From the NCBI GenBank assembly GCA_007922195.1, contig ML682005.1, positions 32,709,354 to 32,773,353 of the forward strand: a stretch of 64,000 nucleotides of DNA. Reading direction: 5' to 3'. A program made the translations under genes and the position numbers. Within the stretch, counting starts at the first letter, position 1; every line of letters begins with the position of its first letter. The stretch comes from Podocnemis expansa (lineage: Eukaryota; Chordata; Testudines; Podocnemididae). The notes under the pieces are model-generated. The model ran no database searches. It was not told the DNA's origin and saw only the letters and a list, made by a program, of their open reading frames with translations. This document shows positions 1 through 10,338 of this stretch, piece by piece.

Positions 1-3
1 TGA

Positions 4-159
4 AGATGGTGTGGTCAGGAGGGATTTGGTTTCCTTGACCATGGAGTACTGTTTCAGGACAGAGGATTGATAGGCAGAGATGGCCTTCACCTCTCCAGGA
101 AGGGGAAGAGCATATTCGGACGTCGACTGGCTGACCTAGTGAGGAGGGCTTTAAACTAG
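4..159 (+). pseudogene. CR1 ORF1 C-terminal end (esterase-like domain tail)
   Basis: Frame 1 from position 4 reads a C-terminal segment containing GFGFLDHG, then DGLHLSRKGK (codons 79-108), and ends ADLVRRALN with a TAG at 157-159. CR1 ORF1 proteins of sauropsids end in an SGNH/GDSL-type esterase domain, and the DGLH block matches the position of its Asp-His catalytic pair. An in-frame TGA at positions 1-3 lies just upstream, so either this copy is broken there or the frame was interrupted earlier. Family assignment rests on the motif and on its location just before ORF2. Confidence 0.7.
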
Positions 160-277
160 GTTCAACGGGGGAAGGAGACCAAAGCCCACAGGTAAGTGAC
201 AATGTGGGTGATCTGGGGGAAGGGATGGAACTTGGGGGGTGCTGGGACTGTAGCACCAGGAATAAAAGGGAAGGTGG

Positions 278-3200
278 TTGGAACATGGGGGGGGGGAATC
301 AAATAAATGTCCTAAGTGCTCTACTGAAGCCCCAATATGTGAGGAGAGTGGGGGAGGAGAACTCCAAGAAAAAATGCAAGAAGGTTTATGCAATAGAATT
401 GGAAATCAACATGACAAAGTAGGGCAATCGGCCGGGTGTCTTAGGTGCCTATACACTAATGCGAGGACCCTGGGAAATAAACAGGAAGAATTGGTAATAC
501 TAGCGTAGACAAGGAACTGTGATATTATAAGAATAACGGAGACGTGGTGGGATAGTCTGCACAACTGGAGCTCTGCCATGGATGGGTATAAACTGTTCAG
601 GAAAGACAGGCAGGGAAGAAGAGGGGGAGGAGTTGCGTTAAAAGTAAAAGAGCTCTATGACTGCTCAGAGCTCCATTATGGAAGTGGAAGAGTGTCAGTA
701 GAAAGTCTGTGGGTTACATTGAGAGGGGAAAGCAACAAGGGGGATGTTGTGGTGGGTGTCTGCTATAGACTACCAGACCAGAAGCAGGAGGTGGACGAGG
801 TGTTCTATGGACAACTAGCGGAAGCTTCTAGATCACAGGCCCTGGTGCTGATGGGGGACTTCAATTACCCTGACATCTGCTGAGAGGCTAATACAGCAGT
901 GCATGGGCAATCCAGGAAATTTTTAGAGAGTATTGGGGACAACTTTCTAGTACAAATGCTAGAGGAACCAACTAGGGACCTTGCACCGCTCGACCTGCTG
1001 CTCACAAACAGGGAAGAATTGATCAGGGACGTAGAGGTAAATGGCAAGCTAGGCAGTAGTGACCATGACATGGTTGAGTTCAGGATCCTGATTAAAGGAA
1101 GGAAGGAAAGAAGCAAAACAAAAACCCTGGACTTTAAAAAAGCAGATTTTGGCTCCCTCAGGGAACTGATGGGCAGGATCCCTTGGGAAGCTAATCTGAA
1201 GGGGAAAGGAGTCCAAGAGAGTTGGTTATATTTTAAAGAAACCCTGCTAAGGGCACAGGAAGTTACCATTCCAATTAGGAGAAAGAAAAGCAAACATGTG
1301 AGGCAGCCAGAATGGCTTAGCAGGGAACTCTGCTCTGAGTTTAAACATAAAAAGGAAGCTTGCAGGAAGTGGAAGCTTGGTCAGATGACCAAGGAGGCAT
1401 ATAAAGATATTGCTAGGGACTGCAGGGATAAAATCAGAAAGGCCAAAGGACAAATGGAATTGCGGCTAGCGAGGAATGTAAAGGATAACAAGAAGGGGTT
1501 CTACAAGTATGTTAATAAGAAGAGGATCAGGGATGGTGTAGGCCCCTTGCTGAATAGGGCAGGCATCCTTGTGACAGAGGATGAGGAAAAAGCTAAAGTG
1601 CTCAATGCGTTTTTTGCTTCAGTTTTCAGAGGCAGGGTCAGCTCCCAGCCCACTACCATGGGTGTGGCAGATGGGAGAGAAGAAGACAGGCCCTTGGTGA
1701 CGGAAGGTCAGGTTAGGGACTGCTTAAAGAAGCTGGATGTGCACAAGTCTATGGGGTCGGACGAACTGCATCCAAGAGTGCTAAGGGAATTGGCTGATGA
1801 GATAGCAGCACCACTGGCTGTTATCTTTCACAACTCGTGGAGAATGGGGGAGGTGCCAGAGGATTGGAAAAAAGCAAATGTAGTGCCTATTTTCAAGGAA
1901 GGGAAAAAGGAGGAGCCGGGGAATTACAGACCAGTCAGCCTCACCTCAATCCCTGGAAAAATTATGGAGCAGATTCTCAAAGAATCCATCCTCAAACACT
2001 CAGAAGAAAATAAAGTGATCAGGAACAGTCAGCATGGCTTTACCAAGGGTAAATCATGCCTGACCAATCTCATCTCCTCCTATGATCAGATGACTGGTTT
2101 TCTGGATGCAGGAAGCACCGTTGATGTGATATACCTTGATTTTAGCAAGGCTTTTGATACAGTTTCCCACAGCATTCTCGTTGGCAAATTAAGGAAGTAA
2201 GGGTTGGATAGGTGGACTATAAGGTGGATAGAAAACTGGCTAGATCAACGGTTTCAGCGTGTAGGAATCAATGGTTCCATGTCTAGCTGGCAACCAGTCA
2301 CGAGTGGGGTGCCCCAGGGGTCAGTCCTGGGGCTGGTTCTGTTCAACATTTTCATCAATGATCTGGATGATGGAATAGACTGCACTCTCAGTAAGTTTGC
2401 AGATGACACCAAGCTGGGGGGACCAGTAGGCATGTTGGAAGGCAAGGACAGGATTCAGGGAGACCTAGATAAAGTGGAACAGTGGGCCAATAGAAATCTT
2501 ATGAGTTTCAATAAAGACAAGTGTAAAATCCTGCACCTGGCACAAAAAAAACCCATGCACCACTACAGGCTGGGAAACATTCAGCTAAGTAGCAGCAGTG
2601 TAGAAAAGGACCTGGGGGTCACGGTGGATGGAAAGCTGGATATGAGTCAGCAGTGTGCGCTTGCTGCCAAAAAGGCCAATGGCATACTAGGCTGCATCAA
2701 AAGAAGTGTTACCAGCAGATCAAGGGATGTGATCATTCCCCTCTATTCTGCACTGGTGAGGCCACATCTAGAATACTGTGTTCAGTTTTGGGCTCCCCAC
2801 TACAAAAAGGACAGGGACATGCTAGAGAGAGTTCAGAGGAGGGCAACCAAAATGATTAAAGGGTTGGAGCACAAGCCCTGTGAGGATAGACTGGAAGCAT
2901 TAGGCTTATTTAGTCTGCAGAAGAGAAGATTGAGGGGGGATTTGATAGCAACCTTCAACTACTTGAAGGGATGCTCTAAGGAAGATGGAGCTTGGCTGTT
3001 CTCGGTAATAACAGAGGAGAGAATGAGAAGCAATGGTCTCAAGTTGCGGTTAGGGAGGTTGAGGCTGGATATTAGAAAAAAACTTTTTTACTAGGCGAGT
3101 GGTGAAGCCTTGGAATGAGCTGCCAAGGGAGGTGGTGAAATCTCCATCTTTGGAGGTGTTTAAGGCCCAGTTGGACAAAACCATGACTGGGATGGTTTAG
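278..3200 (+). pseudogene. CR1 ORF2: APE-type endonuclease plus reverse transcriptase, broken
   Basis: ORF2 normally supplies the nicking endonuclease and reverse transcriptase for target-primed insertion in the nucleus. One reading frame runs from about 278 to 3094, interrupted only by stops at 506 (TAG), 881 (TGA) and 2198 (TAA). The downstream CR1 fragment has CAG and TGG at the first two positions, so those two stops are private to this copy. Endonuclease landmarks are the TNARTLGNKQ start (about 446-475), GDFN (854-865) and SDHD (1058-1069). Reverse transcriptase landmarks are NYRPVSLTS (about 1921-1948), the DFSKAFD palm motif (2138-2158), [10 protein letters not shown] (about 2300-2330) and the catalytic FADD box (2396-2407). 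After the A/T run at about 3077-3092 the frame shifts. The C-terminal LPREVV...F-A-LD tail then continues in frame 3 to a TAG at 3198. Length is close to a full CR1 ORF2 (about 970 codons). No functional product is expected. Confidence 0.92.
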
Positions 3201-3280
3201 TGGGAGTGGTCCTGCCTCTGGCAGGGGGTTGTACTAGATGACCTATGAGGTCCCTTCCAACCCTAGGATTCTATGATATT

Positions 3281-4061
3281 CGGACATTGGACGGCTGACC
3301 TAGTGAGGAGGGCTTTAAACTAGGTTTGAAAGGGGAAGGGAGACCAAAGCCCACAGGTAAGTAACAATGTGGGTGACCTGGGGGAAGGGATGGAACTTGA
3401 GGGGTGCCAGAACTGTAACACCAAGGATAAAAGAGAGGGTAATTGGAACATGGTGGAGGGGAATCAAGTAATTGTGTTAGGTGTTCTAATGAAGCTTTAA
3501 TACCTGAGGCAAGTGCAGGAGGACAGCGCTGGGAGAAAATACAATGAGGTAGATGCAATAGAATTAAAAATTGACACGGGAAGGTAGGGCAATCAGCCTG
3601 GTATCTTAGGTGCCTGTACAAAAATGCAAGGAGCCTGGGAAACAAGCAGGAAGAAGTGGTAGTACTGGCACAGACAAGGAACTATGATATAATTGGACTA
3701 ACAGAGACATGGTAGGATAGCTTGCATGAGTGGAGCTCTGCCATGGATGGGTATAAATTGTTCATGAAGGACAGGCAAGGAAGAAGAGTGGGAGGAGTAG
3801 CACTATATCTAAAAGAGACTATCTATGACTGCTCAGAGCTCCATTATGGAAGTGGAAACGAGCCAGTTGAAAGTCAGTGGGTTAAGTTGAGAGGAGAGGG
3901 CAACAAAGGGGATGTCGTGGGGAGTGTCTGCTATAGACCTCCAGACCAGAAGGAGGAGGTGGTTGAGGCATTCTATGGACAACTGGCAGAAGTTTCTAGA
4001 TCACAGGCCCTGGTTCTCGTGGAGGACTTCAATTACCCTGACATCTGCTGGGAGGCCAATA
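3281..4061 (+). mobile_element. CR1 fragment, second copy in head-to-tail array
   Basis: The sequence restarts at the block seen at about 113-120 of the first copy (ATTCGGA, then GGCTGACCTAGTGAGGAGGG) and stays colinear with it up to the GACATCTGCTGGGAGGCCAATA block, matching about 867-893 of the first copy. It therefore covers the ORF1 stop, the spacer and the N-terminal half of the endonuclease (frame 3722-4064). The metal-site block reads EDFN instead of GDFN. Unlike a normal CR1 insertion it lacks a 3' end: at 4061 it turns directly into an inverted CR1 piece. Overall identity to the first copy is high by eye, with many substitutions and small indels. Confidence 0.9.
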
Positions 4062-4178
4062 TAGTCATGCAAGCTATCTCACCACGTGTCTATTATTCCA
4101 ATTACATCATAGTTCCTTGCCTGCACCAGTACTACCAATTCTTTCTGCTTGTTTCCCAGGCTCCTCACATTCGTGATG
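4062..4178 (-). mobile_element. Inverted CR1 segment joined to the preceding fragment
   Basis: Read on the minus strand, this stretch matches the CR1 region at about 3612-3728 (and 465-560 of the first copy). Examples are CATGCAAGCTATC at 4064 against its complement at about 3718, and CTGCTTGTTTCCCAGGCTCC at 4146 against its complement at 3630-3650. It therefore forms a hairpin with the upstream copy, with arms of about 100 bp and a loop of about 330 bp. Similarity stops near 4178. It could be a twin-priming or template-switch product, or a separate truncated insertion. Confidence 0.8.
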
Positions 4179-6806
4179 TCATGGGGAAAACTTCCATTGA
4201 CTAGAATGAAATCAGGATTTCACCCATGACCTGCTTCTCACAGTGCTGTATTACTGGCACATCATCTTTTCTACATCAATCCAAATGAAAGATGTAGGGT
4301 CATTACTGTCCCCTTTCCTTTTATTTAATTTTGCCTAGTCCTGTTTCAAAGATGGCTAGATCAAAGCACACTGACACTATTAATGTGCTTCACTCAGCAG
4401 GGTCCATGTGGACAGGTGGTCTGCATCTGGCTAATTCAGGGCACATTCATAGCCCAGCAGATGGGGAGGGAGTTGTTAATTGTTTCTCAATGTGCAAAAG
4501 AAAATGTCTGAACTTCCAAGCCATATGATTCATAGACTTATTTTCTGACTAAAGGTCACTGCTGCTACCCTTCTCAGCCCAACCCTCTATCAAGGACCAT
4601 GGTTCAACCTATAGCCCTACATAAAATTTCAGATTACTAAAGAATCACTACTTCCATAGGGGCTTTCTTGGCATTGAGTTATATCTGCTGATAATAAGTG
4701 AAGGTGTGAGTTAGAACCTGCGCACCAGTGCAGGAAAATCTATTGCCTTTTTCAAAATGAAAAAAATGGGGTTGCTTCACATTTAATACTGGGCATTGTA
4801 AGGAGCAACCAATGTGCTAGCAATGTAAGCTCTCTCTAGCAGTGGAGGGAGCTGAAGATGAGTAGGCTGGTTTGAAGGTTACATTTTGAAAGGAATGTAT
4901 TTAGAATTGTGGCAGGGATGAAAATGAGCAACTGACTATCTCATAGCAATAATATTTTGCACTTCTAGAATACCTTCTCTCTGAGGATCTCAAAGCACAT
5001 TATAAATATCATTGAGTAGTCCTGTCCATGTGAGGTGAAGTACAGTTGTTCCTATTTGATAAATGAGCAAACAGAGACAGAAGGAAATTAAACACTATTT
5101 CCTATCATCAATCCCCTTGCTGAAATCCACAGTTTAAAAGGGGGGAGGGATTGGTTCTACGTTCCATTCAGTCTTTGATTATTTAAAGACCATAGTGAAT
5201 GTATTACATGCAATTGTAAATGCAAGATTGTACAAAGACAGTCAAACTTTCAAAAAGTAAAAGACAGTCAAACTTTGAAACACAGCTTGTTATAAGAATT
5301 CAAATAGCTTACATTGTGACTGCTTTTAGCAATAAACAATATACTGAGCCTAATTCATCCTTGGTGATTTCAATGGAATGGAACTTGCAGCAGATCTGAA
5401 TATGGGCCATACTTTGTTCCTGCTAGTTACTCCCTTTTGAAGTGTAGATGGGGTACACCTTTCCAAAACACTCTGTCAAAAGTATTGTACCTTTATAAGC
5501 AATCAAATAAAAAGATGCAAGCATGAGTCAGCTGAATACTCTTCACAGAGGGTATTGGTCTGAGTCTTTGGAAACTCAGTACAACTTTGCTGACAGAACA
5601 GTTGGTAGCCTCTGACAGATGGTTTATTTTCTCTAAGCATCCAGTCCAAATATGTTACTGCCTCTCATCTCTGACGCTCAATCATTTTCTATTGCTGTAC
5701 AACAATCCATGCCAGAAAACAGTAAATCACAAATTACTGAATCTACTGTTGGGTCCTTTACAGCTCTGACCAGCTGCAGCTGAGTTCCTGTCATGTGCAT
5801 TGGTCACCAGGCTGATATGGAGTTTGATCAATATGGTAGCTTTCTGCCATCCCTGGTGAAACTTGGACAGTACCAATCATCTTTGTTGAAACCCCTAGCT
5901 ACTTGTACAGCATCGACCATCTCCTGCATGACTCTGTTCCCTTTCTGCAATGGCAATGATATGCTCCAAAGCACATCCTCCTCCATTTACTTCAGTGAGT
6001 CTGCATTCTTCTCTCCACTCATTCAGGATTCCTGAACCAATGGTCACCTCCTCCTCCAAACTTCCAGTAGCCCTGCTGTACATGTAGAAACCACTTCTGG
6101 AGACTGGAGCTTGTCCATATCAGCTTGCTAGCAAGTATGAGTTTTCATCGCTACAGCGGTGACTGAGGTCACCTTAGTGACACCATTCTGCTTGTGTAAC
6201 ACAGAGCATGCCATAAACCTTCCATTTTAACAATCATACCTGTGACTTCCTCGCATTTGGTTTATATTAAGGGATATCAAAAAAATGGTTACACATTTGG
6301 CCGCCTCCTTGTTTTCAATGAAAGTTTGATCTGTGTTATCACAGCAAACACAGCTTTGCCTTTGTGAGCCAGGAAGTGAGAAACATTAAACAAAAGAATG
6401 GGATAAAAGAAAGAAAACCTCTACTGTACTTTGCTTTTTGTGCATTACCCTTTTGAGTAGAAATTTAAACAAAGTAGGTGAACAGGCTATTCATGCAGCT
6501 CAAATAACTGACTGGTTAGCTTTACAAGGAAAGCCATTTTTTAATCCTTGACCTGCTTCTCCATAATGTAACTGAGGTGTACATGAATAATCCAATAGAG
6601 CTATACGCATAGGAAGCGAGACAGAAGTCTAATTTGTGATCACAGGCAGCAGCCTCTCCTCCTTTGGGAGGTAATGAATAAGTTGTTCTGAACAATTCAC
6701 ACCTTCATTCAAAATTCAGGTTCTATTTGCTAGTTCTTTCCCAACTCCTCCCATAATTGTCACTAGCAAAATCCCTTTGCTAGTGTTCTGCATAGGGTCA
6801 CTTCAA

Positions 6807-6808
<2 letters not shown>
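4179..6808. other. Mostly unassigned DNA
   Basis: Apart from the old repeat at 4962-5100 I see no recognisable element. Between about 5580 and 6200 there is a stretch with more balanced base composition and overlapping frames on both strands (plus 5793-6035, minus 5895-6083). The minus-strand conceptual peptide looks coding-like but matches nothing I know. It may be a decayed element or pseudogene. Confidence 0.4.
4962..5100 (+). repeat. Ancient SINE/LINE 3'-end remnant (L3/MIR-like 'AAAGCAC...GATAAATGAG' block)
   Basis: The order TTTGCACTT, GGATCTCAAAGCACATTATAAA, a GTGAGGTGAAG block, then TTTGATAAATGAGCAAACAGAGACAGAAGG is the standard layout of the old amniote repeat that normally reads CAAAGCGCTTTACAAA...GTGAGGTAGG...ACAGATGGGGAAACTGAGGC. 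It is strongly diverged and has no visible boundaries or target duplication. Confidence 0.55.

Positions 6809-6841
<33 letters not shown>
6809..6841. repeat. (AC)n microsatellite, about 16 units
   Basis: An uninterrupted AC dinucleotide run. Its purity makes it a likely length-polymorphic locus. Confidence 0.98.
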
Positions 6842-6843
<2 letters not shown>

Positions 6844-8581
6844 ATTTAAAAGAACCCCTTGAGAAGTGAGGTTGGGAATTCACGTTTCTGACCCTCGTCA
6901 ACATTAATTTTTCAAACACAACATCCTGCTCCCAGCTAGGTGTTCCCATGTTTTAAACACAAACCATTTTTTAGTCTGGACATGCCCTGTGTGGGATAGA
7001 ATTAAGAGCGTGAAGGGAGTTGAGGATTCACTGTACATGGAAATAAAAAAAAATTGCCCTAGCTCCAAGCAAAGGATTAGACGAAGGGTGTGATATTTTT
7101 GTTCTATTACACAGTCCAAACAATAGCTCAGTTAGTCAGTCTAATCAGTTTCTCACAATCAAGTGCAGGAAAACCAGCATATAACCATAGCAATTTGGAC
7201 TATTTCCTGAATCCCTTTTCATTCAGTCATAATTGCATGCTCAGGATGTAGTATGATCTCTTAACTCTTTCATTGTCTATTTATAGGAATGAAGGCACAG
7301 ACACATGACTTTTGGGACGTGCTCTAATTGGTCATTCTTTCCTTACATTATGAAGGTAAAATTACCAGTAATTCTGCCCCTCTGAAGATACCTTGATTAA
7401 TTTTTATGCCTCAGTCTTAGTATCTTGGTAGACGTTCTCCTTGGCCTTAAAAGTTTTTGACCTTTGAGGGCAGTAGTAGCAGGACCATGCTTAATCCAGG
7501 CCCTCTTACTGACTATTGTCCACCATTTTCTGCAGGTTATAATCCTGCCCTTATAACAGTCCTCCTTGCCTGCAGTCAGTAAAGAAGATCCCTCTACTAA
7601 GAGTTGGACTCACTGATGGACTGCTCATTAGCCACCTTTTCTTGATCCCCTCTCAATCCTGTCTTCTGGTCAGCTCAGGGGAAAGAAATGCTCTACATTT
7701 CACAGGTTGTTGCCTGAGGCGTTTCATTGCAGTAGTACAATGGCTATGTGGGAGTTTTTTGGTTTTGGTTTCAGCTGTTCTTTGCTACCTCTATTAGGGC
7801 TTCAGTACTAATTCATTAAGTGTTCCAGTACCTGTCTTGGAACTCATCTGCAGTTAGCCTTCAGCAAGCAGGCAGAAAGCTGTTTAGGATCTTCTTGCCT
7901 GGAGGAATCTTTATATAACACAGAATGTCATGTGTTCCAGTTATCACTAGGCACTGGAACAGTATCTCAGGATACTAAATAGCCAGTTAGAGCTGCCCTG
8001 GAGGTGCTCTGAATTATTCTGGGGACTATCTCAATAACTGGACAACCACAACATCAGAAGGAGGGTAGGGCGCAGAGATGACTTAAAGTCACTTTTGCTT
8101 CTTCCTTCTTTCTGAGGTTGCTGAATGCAGCCCAGACATAGCTTAGGGTAGGGCCTAGTTCTATTCTGGTATCTGTTCTGGTACTGAAAAGCTGAAATGT
8201 GGCACTGACACAGTAATTGGGGGGAGGGGGAGGACTTTTTATTGTTTTACTCCTCGTATTCACTTTCACCAGTAATGTGAAGCCTATGGTCTGTTACTCT
8301 GCACATGTTGCCAACTGCTTAAGTAGAAAATAGGTAACCTGACAAGTGAGCAGGTTGAAAACTGTACCTCTCTGCTCCAATATCTATTTAAAAGAGTGGT
8401 CCCACATCATTATATATGTATAAAATAAAGTCATGTTTGTAGAATTATACCTTACCTTAAAGCTCAAGAGAATAAACTGAAACCCAGAAATTACACAGAA
8501 TTCAGACTCTGGTGAAAACTGAATTTTTAAATCAAGTGGCTTTCTGAAACATCCTAGCTGTGACCTAAAATTACAAATTAG
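6842..8581. other. Unassigned AT-rich DNA
   Basis: I see no gene, transposon end or tandem array that I can name. Short frames on the minus strand (6904-7119, 8054-8269) have no recognisable motif and are consistent with chance. Confidence 0.5.
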
Positions 8582-8811
8582 CAGGGTCAGATTAAGGCAT
8601 TCTGAGGCTCAAAAAATGAAAAAATAAATGATAAACTGTTATAATTGCATATATTCATAGGCAAAGATGCAACAGAAAACAACTAAGCCTATTTTGTGTT
8701 ATCAAATACCGTATGATAAATCTTCTTAGTTATCTCTGACATATTTAGAGGCCCCTCATAAAGTGAGGCCCAAGGCATGACTTATGTGTCTTGTGCCTAA
8801 ATCTGGCACTG
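8582..8811. mobile_element. hAT-type non-autonomous MITE with perfect 8-bp target duplication
   Basis: The element begins CAGGGTCAGATTAAGGCA and ends TGCCTAAATCTGGCACTG, which are imperfect inverted repeats of each other (about 15 of 18 positions). It is flanked by a perfect direct 8-mer, CAAATTAG, at 8574-8581 and 8812-8819. An 8-bp duplication with CAGGG ends is the signature of hAT transposition. The 230-bp interior has no coding capacity, so mobilisation would have required a transposase in trans. Confidence 0.88.
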
Positions 8812-10050
8812 CAAATTAGCTATTTGATTTTTCTGTCAGCTGCTACAACTTTCAAGACCTGCGACTGAGACAATACCATAGCTTTCAAAAACAGGCACTT
8901 CATGTAATCCATGTTATGGTATTAATTTACCTGTACACTTTTGTTTTTAAAAAAGTCAGAATTTGCTGAACTAGACGAGCATGGCTACCCCTTTGAAAAT
9001 ACAGGGTGGATGAGTGCAAATTTAAAAGTTAATTAGCTTCAGTTTATACTCACATATTTGAGTGACAGTTTGACTTTCATGTATGCCCAAAGAAAGTGAG
9101 TAGATTGCTTATGCAGGGGCTAATGAATACCGAATTTTAAACTTACAAGTTATTACACAGGAAATGACCATGTTCTATATCAGATAGCATAATATATGAT
9201 ATCACTCTCAGGGACAGGATTTCTAAAACCTCTGGTCACGTGCCTTGATACAATGGCAGTCAAATGAGCTATGAGCATCTGATAGTATCTTTGAAGGGAT
9301 GACTATACATCCACATGCATACAACTACTTTGTTTGAATGTGACAGGAGATTAAATCTTAACAGTAAACTAAATTTTATGGGAAGGTCTGTGTGTCCCAG
9401 AAAAGATACAAATCAAGTAAAATTCCCTAATCCTGCTTGCCTGCTGCCTCTCTCGGAGAGATTGGAAGTCCCAGTCACTTCCTTAAGTCTTTGTCCTGAT
9501 TACAGGAACAGAGAACAGAAACAAGAAATACATGTGGCCAACTACAACTAAACAACAGCTCAGATCTTGAACGTTCAGTCCAGAATTCTTGAAGCTGATT
9601 GCCTTGAGTTCATAGACATTAAACCAAATGAAACTTATTGACTTGTGTTAATCACAGTTATACATGGTATTAAATGAATATAAAGACATTCTTATCTGTT
9701 CCCAGTCAATCCATGCACCAAGAATGTTATATTCACCATGGAAGTTCTTCTACATTTTGCTCATCTCCAACAAATATGAAAGAGATAAAAAGAGTAAGAA
9801 ATAAAAGAAAAGGTACAAGATTACTATTTTGTCTTTTTCTCCAACATATTGGCTCCTTTTTCTCTGACTTATTGGCGCCTTATTGGCTCCTTCATTGAAT
9901 TTAATGGAGTTTCCAAAGAAATTAGTCTGTCCCTTTCTTTTCCATACTTGACAAAAAGAGTCACCTTGTGTTGTGTGTCCCTTTGTTTTCACTGTGAGTT
10001 TCTCACTGGATGAGTGTCTCGCCCATCCTGAACTAGACCTATGGCAGTAA
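8812..10050. other. Unassigned AT-rich DNA with one snapback-head remnant
   Basis: At 8958-8996 the phrase GAACTAGACGAGCATGGCTACCCCTTTG matches the one-sided head of the snapback repeats described further on, here without palindrome arms. The rest has no element I recognise. Frames at 9315-9551 and 9674-9898 look like chance. Confidence 0.45.
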
Positions 10051-10338
10051 GGCTATGTCTACATTAGCAAATTAGTCCAGATAAAGGAGGCTTAATCCAG
10101 GCTATTTTAGTCCCTGTCTACACTACGCTTTGCATAGTTCAAACTAAAAAAACAAGTTTAACTAACTTCACTTTCTTTTAGTTTAAACTAAAAAATACAG
10201 TTAGTTTGAACTAAAAACTTCAAACTTAGTTCAAACTAAAAAACAAGTTTAACTAACTTCGGATGAGTTCAGACTAACTTTGAACTGCTTAGTTTGGACT
10301 AAGCAAGTCCAGACTAAGCTTTTAATGTAGATATAGCC
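10051..10338. mobile_element. AT-rich MITE with GGCTATGTCTACA-type ends (copy 1)
   Basis: It starts GGCTATGTCTACATTAG and ends TTAATGTAGATATAGCC, an inverted pair of about 16 bp. The interior repeats the word AGTTTAAACTAAAAA and its complements (10145-10315), so the strand can fold back on itself many times. The flanks are TAA on the left and CAA on the right, a possible degraded 3-bp duplication. No coding capacity. The end sequence is shared with the elements at 19400, 21408, 23694, 27711, 38126, 45104 and 56515. Confidence 0.8.

Larger units (their letters stand above)
1..3280 (+). mobile_element. CR1 LINE retrotransposon, long copy open at the left window edge
   Basis: This copy holds the end of CR1 ORF1, a short spacer, nearly all of ORF2 and a 3' end whose last bases (about 3265-3277) read ATTCTATGAT, the short-repeat 3' tail typical of CR1. 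CR1 elements copy themselves through RNA by target-primed reverse transcription and are usually 5' truncated. Here the 5' side leaves the window, so its full length and left target duplication cannot be seen. The right end abuts a second CR1 fragment with no intervening host DNA. The element is defective, with three in-frame stops and a late frameshift in ORF2, but otherwise preserves a single frame for about 2.8 kb. It is therefore much younger than the other CR1 remnants in the window. Confidence 0.93.

Noticed and set aside
865..1453. Minus-strand frames of 142 and 68 codons opposite CR1 ORF2
   Set aside because: They are shadows of the CR1 coding strand, whose reverse transcriptase motifs are clear.
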